DNA of 64,000 bases, taken from NCBI GenBank assembly GCA_965178125.1, contig OZ237763.1:186001-250000 (forward strand). The letters are read 5' to 3'. Under the pieces are notes generated by a model that saw only the letters and a program-made list of their open reading frames with translations, was not told the DNA's origin and did not search any database. Below are positions 50,674 to 62,053 of this stretch, piece by piece. This DNA is from Bilabrum cf. latius. Its lineage: Eukaryota; Bigyra: Bicosoecida; Bigyra; Bicosoecida. The translations under genes and the position numbers were made by a program. The stretch's first letter is position 1; each line of letters begins with the position of its first letter.

Positions 50674-51179
50674 TACCGTTCGCGGTAACTGCTGAGCCCA
50701 ACTGTAAAACGGCTGATAGTAGTGTGCCGTCTGTTTTCTTCAGCAAGGTTCAACTTTTTGCCAGGCAATAATTTGGTATCCAAGCAAGCAAGGAGGCCGC
50801 GTGAGATGATGCAACCCGCGCTGCTACCCTGTACCTCTTGGTTTCCTGGAGATCGAGACAAGTGGATTCGCTCAATCAAGTGCGAGCTCCTTGCAGGCAA
50901 TCTCGGGCGCAAACCCCCAGTCTTGTACAATTCGAGCGATTTAACGAAAGATATTTCGGACGCATTAAAATCGATATATTTTATTGTACAGTGCAATATA
51001 GTTGAGTGGATGACTTTTGTCCTTACTCCCGCCGTAGAATGGAAGGTGAAGCGCTACCTGCACACTGATTCATTTTACAGTGCATGGGTTGTCGCTTGCA
51101 CCGCCTGATTTGTATGTAGATCGACCATTTCGAGGTTTGAACTCGCGTCTGGTCGGGTCGAGCCTTGGCTATCAACGGC
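50674..51179. other. Divergent intergenic region
   Basis: 506 bp of lower-GC DNA between opposed start codons, presumably both promoters. A + frame covering 50722-51108 (129 codons, TGA) is open, but it has no recognisable domain and unlike-coding base use, so I do not call it. Confidence 0.5.
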
Positions 51180-52253
51180 ATGTCCATGCTTGACCCTGCC
51201 CTGTCGTCTCATGAATATTTTAGTCATGGATCATCGCTACATGCCGCACACTCACGCCTGGTCTGGATGCGAGACTTCGTCGCGGCGTACGAGGAGCTCG
51301 ACAGTTCTGAAATGGGGTCCGCAAGATCTAGCGGTAACCACAAGCGTTCAAGCGGAGACTAGCAGCAATCGATAGATATCCGCAGAGTCTAGCGGCTCCA
51401 AGCAAGGAGTGCCAGGACCTAGTCTGCGAGGCAAGCCAGCACATTTGCTACGTTTCACCGGCTGACATCGCCGGCGAGCCTGAGAGAGCTTCCAGAAACA
51501 GCATACAGCATTCGATAGATGCGTTACGATGCATAGAAAGAGTAGGAGGCGTGCTTTCTCGCTGCTCCTGTTGCATCGCTCCCAGAAGTGATCCTCACGC
51601 CGCGGGTGAGGCCAGACCCGAGCGATGCGGTCGCACCGACTGGCAGCCGGCTCAGCGTGGGCGGCAGTGGGAGGGTCAGCTGGGAGCCGGTGCGGCTGCG
51701 CCCCAGGGAACAAGTACCAGCTGCTGACGAGCTCGTGCGTCGCTTGCTGGGGACTGGCCCAGGCGGCAGCGGTATCTAGGGCGAGGGCGAGGGCAAGGGA
51801 GAGGGCGAGGGGCTGGGCACCCAAGGGTAGAGAAGGCGGGCGGCCGCCACTGGCAAGGGCCCACGGGGTATGACTCGCCGGCGTGGTGCTGAAGGAGGTG
51901 CTAGTGGTGGGCATGTGAGCCATAGGAAGGGAGGGGGCTTATCTCGAGGCTGGCCAGAAGAGGACGAGGACGAAGATGAGCAGGATGAGGAGGATGATTG
52001 CGATGGCGATTGGCTTGCCTTGGGAAGGCAGGGCAGCAGCAGAAGCAATACCGGTGGGGATGGGCTGCATAGTCGCGGCCCTCGACATCTACCCACGATA
52101 ACCGCTGGTTCTGCGTCTGATCAGCAGCGGAGCAGAGGCGGCCGTGGCGGGAGGGGCAAGGGGAGGACGGGCAGGAGAAAGGATATGATCGGGGCTAGGG
52201 CAGTGGATGAGGCGCTCATGGCGCTCCTTCGAGCAGATTTAGAGGATGGTTAA
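51180..52253 (+). CDS. Unrecognised basic/acidic low-complexity protein, TAG-rich
   Basis: A 357-codon frame from ATG 51180 (a second ATG at 51186) contains eight TAG codons (51360, 51390, 51420, 51516, 51534, 51543, 51777, 51828) and ends at TAA 52251-52253. The N-terminal half is protein-like (LVWMRDFVAAYEELDSSE; LRELPETAYSIR-Q-MRYDA) with Gln-rich stretches. The middle has a folded-looking stretch (RVSWEPVRLRPREQVPAADE). The C-terminal half has a Gly/Glu repeat, an Asp/Glu-rich tract (EEDEDEDEQDEEDD) and an Arg/Gly tract (RSRGGRGGRGKGRTGRRKD) of the kind found in RNA-binding nuclear proteins. I do not recognise a family. It is one of only two calls ending in TAA. If TAA were also sense, the frame would run on to a TGA near 52340. 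Confidence 0.55.
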
Positions 52254-53238
52254 AGTTACCTTGGTATTGTGTCGCACTGCATTGTTCATCTCCTGGTTGA
52301 TCACCATTGCGGTGGTCAGAGCCTGTTTCGCAGTAGAATTTGACAAGTCTCTAGGTCTGCATCCCGCTCCATGGCTCAGACAGGACTATTCAATTGCCCC
52401 ATTATCGTCTATACAGGGTCGATCGCGCGCTACTCGTCTAGTGTTGGTCGAATCTCTGTCCTCTCTGGGCGCTGCGGCAGCATTGGGCCCAAAACCGATG
52501 CTTGGCAATGCAGCCTGCTCAGCATTGCAGCTCGAACCCCGGAACGAGTGCACTGCAAGCGTGGGTACACCAAATGGCACCCTGTCGCGGGTTGTAGGAT
52601 GAACAGGGCGCACCATAAGCACTGTAGCATGTGTTGCTACATGCCACCGACCTTATCAGCTAGCCCTGATATTGCTGATCCGCGGCACAATAGACACTTT
52701 GAACAGCCCGCATGAAACTCGGTAGCGTACAGACTCGTGCTAACCATATCATCTTCAGCCGTGGCGTGCATCTTCCCTTTTCTGCAAACCATACTGTAGT
52801 ACTGGGGCCTATCGTCCGGCTTAGCCTTTCTCTCGATCTACAATTCCAATGCGCACATGCAAGTCAGGACCGCCCATCATCTTCAGCTACTTTTCTGCTT
52901 TCCTCATCATGTACTCAATTCTCTTGATATCGAACCTCGAGACAGATTCTGCTCCGTGCCGAAACGAAGTCCGAACATAGTGGATTGCATCGAGTTTGGA
53001 GTCCTCCCCATTCTTTTCATAGGCCGCCCGCAAGCATCTTCGGTACAAACCAAGCACTTGCTTCTAAAATCCTGATAAACGTCGCGACTGCCGAGCTGGC
53101 ATGGGGCGATATGACTGAGTGATTTGCACTGATTTTGCTGAGGTGGCGTCATCGTCACACATCGAAGCCGGATGCAGCTGCTTTGCACGGCCCACACAGG
53201 CCCGTGCAGCGCGCAAACAGGCAACGAATCGCCCCGAA
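52254..53238. other. Intergenic, convergent 3' ends
   Basis: About 985 bp between the TAG-rich gene and the squalene epoxidase stop, lower in GC than flanking genes. It should hold both 3' UTRs. Short open frames exist (for example 52371-52715 +), but none looks like protein and I find no RNA gene or repeat. Confidence 0.5.
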
Positions 53239-56200
53239 TCACTTCCCAGCCACCCTTGAGACCTGCACCCGCTTCCGCCGCCGGGGCACAGCCGGCTTGT
53301 GAGCGCCCTTCCACGGCAGCAGCAAGTCCACCACGGACTGCACCAGGGGCCAGGACAGCGGCGTGGCACGCTCGTCCGCTAGCAGCGGCATCACCATGCG
53401 GACCGCCGTCCACACCGTGAGGTAGGCCTATTTCAGCGAGGCGGGCGTGGGGAACGGCAGCAGAGACTTGCTTACGGAGCGGCCCACGATGGTGAGGAAG
53501 TGCGCGGTGAGGAGCCCGGGAGCGGGTGACAGCGCGGCCAGGAGGTGGATGGGTCCCGCGAGGCATGCCCCTCCAAGCCTCATGTAGTCAAGGAAGGCCT
53601 GTTTGATCGTCTGCTTGGTCTCCCGCTCCGGCCCTTCTTCACCGGGAATGCTCAGCACGTCGTACATGGCATTGGCCAGCACGTTGACGGCGCTCGCGTG
53701 GTGCACCCGCCTGTCCTTCCACTCTGCCAGGGCGAGCCCCAGGGCCGACGGGTCGCCCAGGTCAACCTAACCCGTGGTTACAACCGGTTCGGACAAGTCC
53801 TTCACGCCCTGGTTCCGCAGATCCTCCAGGGTGGCGCCGCGCAACGCGTCTGCGAGCGACTCCGAGTCCATGAGCGCAACCGACATGCCCCCTCCGGTGA
53901 TGGGGTGCCTCATGTTCCAGGCATCCCCCAGCAGCACCACGCCGGACGCGCCATTGCCGCTGCCTTGTTCCTCCGCCTCGGGGGCCACCGGCAGGTACCT
54001 ATTCCCGCACGGCTGGGGCACAGAAGTGTCCAAAGCGGCCCTCGCTGCCTCGCGGAAGGCTCCCGCCGGGAACTGTGGTAGGACGTGGTTCCGCAGATGG
54101 GCAGTGAGGCTGCTGTCTTTGACCACCTTCTTGACCCTGGTGCCCGGCTTCAGGCCGGTGACCGCGCCCTATTCCTCAGCGCACTACTCCTCACCATCCT
54201 CCTCGCTTCGCTTGCTCTCCCCACCCTCTGCTCTCCCCCTGTCGCCCACGTCTTCGGTCGCCATCTCCTTGGACTCCTCCTCGGCGTGCACACCGCCTGT
54301 GTGGGAGCTGGAATCGCCCTCGCCTTCCTCCTCCTCGAGGGGCACGTACACTCCATCATCGGAAGGCAGGAGGTTGGGCACATCGATGAGCAGCCGAGTG
54401 GCGCAGGGGCTGACCTGGTAGGCCACGTGCGGGCTGGGCTCGGCCAGGAAGAGGTTGGCCCTGTACCTGTAGGGCAAGGGGGACTCCATGGGAGGGTGGT
54501 GCAGCACGAGGCCCACAAAATGGCTCACAATCCTTGGCTTGGCACTCGTCACAGTCCCTCTAAGACCGGAGAACATCCCATCAGCGATGACCACCATAGG
54601 TGCGTACACCTTCCGCTCCACCGACTCCCCGGCCTTCCTCCAGCGCATCGCGAAGGCGCGGCCCTCTCCATTCTTCGATCCCGAGTCGTTGTTCACGGCG
54701 GATGCAATCTGCCGCGCGACCCTCTCCGCCGCATCAACCTCCTCCCCGGACATCTCCCTGCCCATCGCATCCTGCTCTGCCTGCACCAGCGCCTGCAGCA
54801 CGCCTCTCGCGTCACCTTCTGCGGCCGCCCGACCCACCGCGTCTTTCAGCCCGACACCCGCCGCTTTGACCACCCCGAGGGCCCTCCCGGCACACAGCCG
54901 CACGTTTTGTTCCCTGAAGGCCAGCCTCCTCAGCCCTGCCACGAACCGGTGGTTGTGGAAGGACCGGCCCCGGGGCATCTCGTCCACGCCCCACGCCACG
55001 GGCTCCCCCTCGCCGAGATGGGCCCCCGCCCCGTTGCCCCCGGCCCCGCCCAGTGCGGCCAGTGCCCTTGCGTGCTCCTCGAGCATCTGCTCGCCCACGT
55101 CAAGCTCGTGCTCCTCTTCCGGGGTGCCTACGCCCGCCTCCTGAGCTGCGGCCAGCTGCTGCGCGACTCTCCTGGCATCGGCCGCCAGCTTTTCTTGTTC
55201 TGTGAGGTGGACCCCGAACCCAAAGTGCTGCGCCTCGTTGTCCCCCGGGTCTGCCGTGGAAAAATTCATCACGATGGTGCCGTCCACGTGCTGGTCGCGG
55301 ACCGCCGTGCCGCGCGTGATGCTCGACTTGATCGCGCCGCGGTCGTCTTCGGAAAGTTTGCCATTGGGTTCGGCCATCGGAACCATAGTGTAGCCATCCG
55401 CTCTGATGCTGCGGGACCGGCCGTCTTTGCATGCGTCCGCGAGTCCCATGCGCTCCAGGGCCCGGACGCCGCCAGGCTGCAGGAACTCGCCAACAATTCT
55501 CGGCTGCGAGCAGGTAGAAACAAGACCATAAGCAAGACGCGGACTTGTTGTGTTGTGGGATAGCGTGTCCAGGAGCGACAGCAAGTATACACTTGGTCGC
55601 ACAAGGTCGCATGCGACCAGTCGCTGCGATCCCTACCACAGTCGACCCTCTAGCACGCCAAAACCACAATAAACGAAAGGATTACCTCTCAACGCACGCG
55701 GCAGGAATGCCCAGAGTCGGCAGGAAACGACAAGATGCGGCCAATTGCCATCGGGTCCCACTTCCGCAAGACGCAAATCAAGGTCGCATTCAAATACTAG
55801 TACGAAAACGACTCACCTGAAGCAGCAAAGTTCCTTCTATAAGAGCAACCTTTCGTCCGTCTCGCGCGAGACGGGCCGCCAGCGTCGATCCGGCTGTACC
55901 AGCGCCAACAATAACGACATCGGCAAACGAAGTAGGATCTCCCGAGGTCTCTGGCGAGTCAGACTACGCGCGAAGGGTGCTCGCACGATGACGCAAAGAT
56001 GCAGCTTCTTGACTAGGCACTGAATCTGCGCTTTGCTTGCCAGCAGCTTCCTGGGCCTCCTGAATAGCGGTAGCTACCGCGTCGGCAAAACCACCGACCG
56101 CACCTCCCGCGAGTCCAGCCGCACCTGCAGCCAGGAGCCCAAGAGCCACTGGCATGTCGACAAATACGAACGGATATAACACAAGTAGTGCGGCAGCTGC

Positions 56201-56374
56201 GAGGCCTGCCAGGGTGGCAGAAAGGAATGCGCGGCAGACGGAGCAACCGACCGCAGCGCCGAGCATCGCGGCAAAGCTCAGCGCACCTGCCTGGATCCCA
56301 GCGATATGTCCAGCCCCAGTGGCAAGTGCCGATATTAAAACTGGTACCAGAACTCCATAGCGAGGGAGGCGCAT
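53239..56374 (-). CDS. SQLE: Squalene epoxidase (squalene monooxygenase) with extra N-terminal membrane domain
   Basis: Two exons, 56374-55817 and 55503-53239 (GTGAGT...CGCAG, phase 0), encode 940 residues to TGA; typical enzymes have 450-580. Five TAG codons (55964, 54184, 54169, 53767, 53428). The FAD dinucleotide fold spans the intron: ADVVIVGAGTAGSTLAARLA, LIEGTLLLQ, then PRIVGEFLQPGG. The second FAD motif is GVVLLGDAWNMRHPITGGGM. It oxidises squalene to 2,3-oxidosqualene, the first oxygenation of sterol synthesis, at the ER membrane. Upstream of the FAD domain lie about 100 residues with roughly four hydrophobic helices (VLVPVLISALATGAGHIAG and following), more than the single anchor usual in this family. 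Two acidic or Ala/Gly-rich inserts, near 55060-55140 and 54180-54350, lengthen the catalytic domain. A hydrophobic C-terminal region ends in a basic tail (RRRKRVQVSRVAGK). Confidence 0.92.
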
Positions 56375-57145
56375 CCTGCGGAACGCCTCGGAGCCCAGGA
56401 TACCGTGAAATGGAGCAATGCGCGGACGTCGCTTTGGGTCAAGTCTGAATTAGCTGGACTGTGTCTTAAGGTGCACGCAATTCGGGGCGTGACCACGGGC
56501 GTGCTTGGAATTGGAGACTACACGCTGCTTGTCGACTATTGTGCGCAGAAATCGTGTCGCATTCGTTGGCATGCACCGCCAGCAACAAAGCCACAGATAG
56601 ACCGACACGATGCCCCTAGGCGGGGCACACAACGAGGCCGCTCGTCACGCGAGACGTAGAGCAGCGAGATGGGAGAGGCGAAAGAGGGCCCATAAATAAA
56701 ATAGACCCGCTTGGAACACCCACTCCCTCCCACCCGCTCACGACCCAAGACCCGGGGCCATGCACGGGGCCGACGCCAAAGGCACCCCCCCCGAGAAAGG
56801 GGTGCTGGCGACAGACCCATGGCGCGCATGGTCCGAGCCCGCAAGCGCTCAATCGCACCGAGCCACCGCACCTGACCCGCCCCACCCGGACGCGCATCCC
56901 CCGCCCCGACTCATGACAATGAGGGAGGCAGGAGGTGCACGCGTCGGGAGAGAACGAGGCCTTGTGGCAACGGCTTTTTGGCTCATGCGCGAGGTGCTGC
57001 TCGCCTACCCACTCGTCACACCCAGGGAACAAAGTAATACAGCCGGCCATCCTCCGTCCGCCAACACTAGATCTACCACGCTCCTGCACTCGTCACACAA
57101 ACACCGCCCTGCAGCCCCTACCCGTCCTATCGCGCGGCGGACTGC
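56375..57145. other. Intergenic, likely cofilin 3' UTR and SQLE promoter
   Basis: 771 bp between two minus-strand genes. A minus frame is open over 56616-57089, but it is Cys/Gly/Val-rich without a recognisable fold and directly follows the cofilin stop, so I take it as 3' UTR. No repeat or RNA gene seen. Confidence 0.5.
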
Positions 57146-58046
57146 TCAGCTGCAGTGCTTCACCACGGCCTCGTACGTGAGGTCGCCCTTGTCGGCAGCG
57201 TGGAAGCAGCTCGAGTAAGTGCCCTCAAAGGACTTGAGCAGGTTGCCCACGGTGCCGGCGTGCGGCATCTTCATCAGGGCAGGGGCGTCATCGGGGCACC
57301 AGCTGATCAGCACCAACTTCTCCTGGATCCGGCCGTCGCTGGTCTTGGTAGACACGTTGAACACACCGTAGGCGGGCTTGGCGTCCTCGAACTTGCCCAG
57401 GAGGGTGGTGAAATCGTCCTCGTTCTTTCCAGAGTTGGGGATGGTCTCGTCGTACTACAGAGATACCTTCTTGCCCTCCTTGCTCAGGTGGAACACCATC
57501 GCGGAATGCTCTGCGTACATAAACGTGAGGCATGCATGAGGCGCTCAATTTATTGGTAGCAGTGGACTTCGAGAACAGGTGTGAGGATGGGCGAGACGAC
57601 GCGGGGCGAGCCTCCAACACGCATCTTCACTCACTCCTGGACTTCATCTTCACGTCGTTGAAAGCCTTCATGAGGTCGGGGTACTCAGTGGCCTTGATTC
57701 CGGTGGACGCCTGCGGTTGATTAGCAAATTCGTAAGTTAGCAGCACTGGTCAGGAATCCGTCGCGCCACACGGAAAGCTCAGTGAAAACACGCTAGTACA
57801 ACGATCATAATCAAGCAGTGAAGACCGCACAATCGTTTGCCTAACAAGCCAATGTCACCAGGCAACTAAAGTTGGTACGATGAGCCCCATGAGGTGCCCG
57901 ACAATCTTGGGAAATGCTAGGACAGATCCTCTTTGGAATACTGCAACGGTTCCAGCGCCTCCATCCAGCGACGATTCCGGGTAGAACACGCCCATACGAT
58001 ATGGAAATAAGAATTACAAACCATGCGCGGATACATTTCTTACCAT
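57146..58046 (-). CDS. ADF/cofilin actin-depolymerising factor
   Basis: Three exons: 58046-58044 (only the ATG, followed by GTAAGA), 57710-57635 and 57510-57146, phases 0 and 1 in agreement, giving 147 residues ending in TGA. After Met the protein reads ASTGIKATEYPDLMKAFNDV. The ADF-homology fold is clear: SRKHSAMVFHLS, YGVFNVSTKTSDGRIQEKLV, ISWCPDDAPALMKM (the start of the long actin-binding helix) and SSCFHAADKGDLTYEAVV. One TAG (57455) falls in KKVSL-Q-YDETI. Cofilin binds and severs ADP-actin filaments. A first exon carrying only the start codon is also found in plant ADF genes. The first-exon choice is inferred from the perfect donor directly after ATG. The catalytic exons are certain. 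Confidence 0.9.
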
Positions 58047-58198
58047 CTTGTCTTTCCTGTCTAGCAAATGCCCGCAGATGCAATCGCTGGTCATGCGCGG
58101 CGGGTGTTAAATAATACGCTACATACAAAGAAACCAGACTCACGCATCGCCCCCGGGAGCCGCTGCATTCTCTCGAGGCCTCTCTCTTGAATTACGTC
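58047..58198. promoter_or_regulatory. Divergent promoter between cofilin and PP4
   Basis: Only 152 bp separate two opposed start codons, so both 5' UTRs and core promoters must overlap here. No canonical TATA box is visible; the PP4 side has a pyrimidine-rich run (CTCTCGAGGCCTCTCTC). Confidence 0.55.
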
Positions 58199-59484
58199 AT
58201 GGCTGCCACTGAGCCAAAAGCTCTATCCGTAGGTGATCTTGATGAGTAGATCGAGCGCCTCAAGCGCTGTGAGCACCTGAAGGAAAGCGAGGTGAAGGCG
58301 CTGTGCGCGCGCGCTCGTGAAATTCTCGTGGACGAAAGCAACGTGCAACGAGTAGAGGCTCCTGTCACCGTGAGTTTCTCGCTAAAGTACAATTTACTTA
58401 CAGTCAAGATCAACTGAAGGGTGCTAACGTTTCCCTGTGTTTCACCTTTTGCTGTGTATTTGTGGTCGCGCGGTGACGACACCTCAGGGGAGAAATCGCA
58501 GCGGTGGCAAGCACTGTTGTTCTTTGCAGTCTGGCAGGACGCTGGTGGCAAGCACTTGACTTTTGATTCGTGTATGTCTGGTGCTGTTCTAGACGCTGCG
58601 GCGGCTTGTCTCGCTGCGAGAGACCCGATCGTTTTCCGTAACGTCTCTCATCTTCCGTTTGAAGCGAATGCCGACCACCACGCCGCGCGCACTTCACGCA
58701 CTGCTCGCAGATCGTCGGTGACATCCACGGCCAGTTTTACGACCTTGTGGAGCTGTTCAAGGTTGGTGGCGAGTGCCCCGACACGAACTACCTCTTCCTG
58801 GGAGATTTCGTGGACCGCGGCTTCTATTCGGTCGAGACGTTCCTGCTCCTGCTTGCCCTCAAGGTTCGCTACCCCGAGCGGATCACTCTGATTCGTGGCA
58901 ACCACGAATCCCGGCAGATCACCCAGGTTTACGGTTTCTACGACGAGTGTCTGCGCAAGTACGGCAGCGTCAACGTGTGGCGCTACTGCACGGAGATCTT
59001 CGACTACCTCTCCCTGGCCGCCCTCGTGGACGACAAGGTCCTGTGCGTGCACGGGGGACTGTCCCCCAGCATCCACACGCTGGACCAGATCCGCGTGATC
59101 GACCGGAAGCAGGAGGTGCCCCACGACGGCGCCATGTGCGACCTGCTCTGGTCCGACCCCGAGGACATCGACGGGTGGGGCCTCAGCCCCCGCGGGGCAG
59201 GATACCTCTTCGGGGCGGATGTGGTGACCAAGTTCAACCAGACCAACAGCCTGGAGCTCATCTGCAGGGCGCACCAGCTGGTCATGGAGGGCTTCAAGTG
59301 GATGTTCGGGGAGAGGCTGGTGACCGTGTGGTCTGCCCCCAACTACTGCTACCGCTGCGGCAACGTGGCCGCTATCCTGGAGCTCGACGAGCACCTGGAG
59401 CGCTCCTTCAAGATCTTCGAGGCCGCGCCACAGGAGGCCCGCGGGGTCCCGAGCAAGAAGCCGGCGCCCGACTACTTCCTGTGA
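58199..59484 (+). CDS. PPP4C: Protein phosphatase 4 catalytic subunit
   Basis: Two exons, 58199-58369 and 58711-59484 (GTGAGT...CGCAG, phase 0), encode 314 residues ending in TGA; human PP4C has 307. Exon 1 matches the PP4 N-terminus ([20 protein letters not shown]). Exon 2 begins [15 protein letters not shown] metal-binding motifs are intact: GDIHGQ, GDFVDRG, GNHES, plus the two downstream His. The extended PP4 signature [20 protein letters not shown] and the methylatable C-terminal DYFL distinguish it from PP2A and PP6. One TAG at 58247 stands where the family has Gln. PP4 acts with R2/R3 subunits in DNA repair, centrosome and splicing control. The 341-bp intron has an open but meaningless frame. 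Confidence 0.97.
58247..58249 (+). other. In-frame TAG at a conserved PP4 glutamine (UAG = Gln marker)
   Basis: GAT GAG TAG ATC GAG aligns with Asp-Arg-Gln-Ile-Glu of animal PP4C (DLDRQIEQLRRCEL). This is codon 17 of an essential enzyme; as a stop it would destroy the protein. Confidence 0.92.
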
Positions 59485-60294
59485 GCGCCGCAATGCAATG
59501 CAGTGCACCGTGGGGTGTTGCGAGATGGGGCGTGTGCGGATATGGAGGGAGTGTTTGATGCAGGGGCGATAGTCAGCGACACCGCGTGCTGGGTGCCGCT
59601 TGGCCGCTGACTACCCCCGGATGCTTTTGCCGTGCTGCTGCGTGGAGGGCGCCCAGTGCGACATGGGAGCAACTGGTTGTGCCTTTCGTTTTTTAAAAAT
59701 GGGGGGCTCGCCCGGGTCTGGGGGCAAGGGCGCGCTGGTTGGTTGATCTGGTCTTGTGCTGCATGGCGCATGGGTCGGATGGATGCCTTCTAGTGCGAGG
59801 AGGAATTGGAGGAGGAGTGATGCGCTGGGATGGGGAGTTTTGGGGACTTCAAGTGGGGTGTTCATTTGAAGTGTCGGCTTCCGTGTGCGGAGGGTGTGTG
59901 CGTGAGGCGAGCGTGCTTCGGCCTGATGGCAGTTCTCATGTGCCGTCGGGCCTGCCTGCGGGCTTGCCTCGGCACTCCCTCGCGCCCAATGCGTGACAAA
60001 TCTGAACAGAAGTACACGATTTTATCCTTGAATCATGTTCACTTGCATCAAGTATCGCCAGGATGCGTCACACAAGCCAATCTTGAGATCCTCTGCGCCC
60101 AATCGATGATGATCGTATGGTGCCATGCCGCATATTTCATAGCATCAGCTACTAAATTGAGTAGGCTCGCTGCTTGTAAAATTGTCTAGGAAGAGTAAAC
60201 CGCTGAATCTGACGACAGAATTCGAAATACCATTGCATTCTCTCTGGATCGTCACTCAAGAAGTTGAGCAACTTGAAGTACACAAGTGGGCGCC
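59485..60294. other. Intergenic, convergent 3' ends
   Basis: 810 bp after the PP4 stop and before the TAA of the next minus-strand gene, presumably both 3' UTRs. A minus frame overlapping its right part encodes an oddly protein-like stretch (see findings). Nothing else seen. Confidence 0.5.
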
Positions 60295-61343
60295 TTAAAT
60301 CATTCCCTGCTGTTCGAGAGTCGCCTTGGCCTGGACTGCCTGCAACGTTGCCAGTGCCCCTGACTTGAGGCACGACTTGAACTTCTTGCCGTCTGACCGG
60401 CTTGCAGGCCCAGCATCCCTTAGCCCCCCTCCGCTGGCGAAGTCGATGAAGTTCTGCAGCTCGCCCTTGTCCCCCTTAATTTTGAATGTGAGCGTGCAGG
60501 GCATCACCTTCATGCGCTTTGCAGGGTCAGTGATGTGCTGGTCGGGCCACACAGCCAGCACGGTCACCTCGGTCTTGCGCTCGGCCGTCTCCTGGCCCCT
60601 CATGCGGTTGATCTGCTTGCTCAGACGACTTATCGCCCCTCCCCTCCACTTGGGCTTGCTCGCCTTCACGAAGAAGAAGCGCGCCACGCTGTCAGGGCCT
60701 TCCTGTCCCTCCTGCGCACCCAGGTAGTCGTCTAGCACTCGATTCATGGGTCGTTTGCCATCAAGGCACAACTCGGTGATCTTGGATTTGCCCAACCCGC
60801 CATTCACATGCAACAGCCCATTGTGTTTGGTGTACTGATCGGGGTTGGCGAATTCTGAAAACATTTGGTCAGCATATGAGCCAACAACAGCAATCTGCGA
60901 GGCAGCGGTGGAGGGGCGGGCAGTCGAGGCCTACGATCGAGCCAAGTGTCTACAACCAGAGCCACCGGGGTGCAAGGGTCTGTCTACTGCAGTGCCGGTG
61001 CTCTTACCTTCAACGGGGATGCATTCTGCTTGTCCTAGGATTCGTAGTTGCGGTACATTGAGAAGATGTCCGTGCTGCCACCGCACGGGCCCGCAGGCCA
61101 CTGCCCATCTTCTACATCCTCCTCCTCCTCGTCCTCCTCGTCTTCCTCCTCCTCTGACTGTTTTACTTCGTTGATGAGCTCGATTTTGTCAAAGTCGTCT
61201 TGTTCCGGCTCTTCATCAAGGGATGGATCCATAGTATTAGCGCTGCTTGTGGCAGAATGCCTGACTGCGTGCGACCCTGTCCTCACTGAGAGAGCAGAGA
61301 CCGACAGCGCCAGAGCAGCGATCACGCATGCGATCGAACGCAT
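60295..61343 (-). CDS. Probable secreted/ER protein of unknown function
   Basis: Exon 1 (61343-61008) starts with a signal peptide (MRSIACVIAALALSVSALSV), then an acidic tract coded by a CTC/TCC repeat (EEEEDEEDEEEEDVEDG) and GGSTDIFSMYRNYES-Q-DKQN, with one TAG at 61035 and a good donor (AAG GTAAGA). Exon 2 ends at TAA 60295-60297 and contains HNGLLHVNGGLGKSKITELC, ARFFFVKASKPKWRGG and VTVLAVWPDQHI. I recognise no family. The junction is uncertain: the best acceptor (TTTTCAG, exon from 60854) is out of phase, while GATCAG (exon from 60834) is in phase and would give 291 residues. Alternatively exon 2 is a separate gene starting at ATG 60864. It is one of two calls here ending in TAA. Confidence 0.5.
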
Positions 61344-62053
61344 TTCAGGGAAGTGTACTGCGAGAGTGTAGCATTGTGACTTTTGCGCTGACTGAGAGGT
61401 CGGTGCCGAATCCGGCTGCGATGCAGATCGATCCATTTTGGCACTGTTCTCGGCGCGGCTGACCCTGCTGACACTGTCGTTTGATGAGTGCATCAACATG
61501 TGTGTAAAATAACTAGGAGTGCATGTCTCCTTTTGAGCGTACTTCTTACATTTCGATTTTTATGAAGATGCAATTCACTCGTTGCAGGAGCCAGTGGAGC
61601 CAGCCGCGGCCCGGAAGCCGGCTTCATTCGCCGAGCACAGATCCGGAAACAAAAAAGCGTAAGGTTGCATGATGATGCAACGGACGACATATATAGCGGT
61701 TTAATGGCAACAGCAGACCCATAATTCCAACCGGGGCGGGGACCCGCACCTGGGAAGACGTGGGCAGGGGCTCGGACACGGTGCGTTCGTGCCTGGTCTG
61801 TCCATGAGCCAAGGGGTGGAGCGGGATGGGAGAGAAACAAAGAAACCATGAGACACGGATGAAGAGAAGGAAAAGGAGCGGGAGACAGCAGGGAGGAGGG
61901 TGGTCTATTCCGGTGGGCGTGCTGTCGCTGAACCCCGGCCTGCGAGGAGACGATTGCCTGAGGATGCCAGCCACCAGTCACATTCAAGCACACACACAAG
62001 ATCGGACCGAGGCCGCCACGACTCATCCCTGTCACGGCCTGCTGCTGCCCCCC
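61344..62053. other. Intergenic, same-strand spacer
   Basis: 710 bp between the proteasome stop and the secreted-protein start, both minus strand. It should contain the proteasome 3' UTR and a promoter. A minus frame at 61493-62035 is open but not protein-like. No repeat or RNA gene seen. Confidence 0.5.

Noticed and set aside
58372-58710. Open frame crossing the PP4 intron
   Set aside because: Splicing GTGAGT to CGCAG restores the exact PP4 sequence; the intervening peptide is absent from the family.
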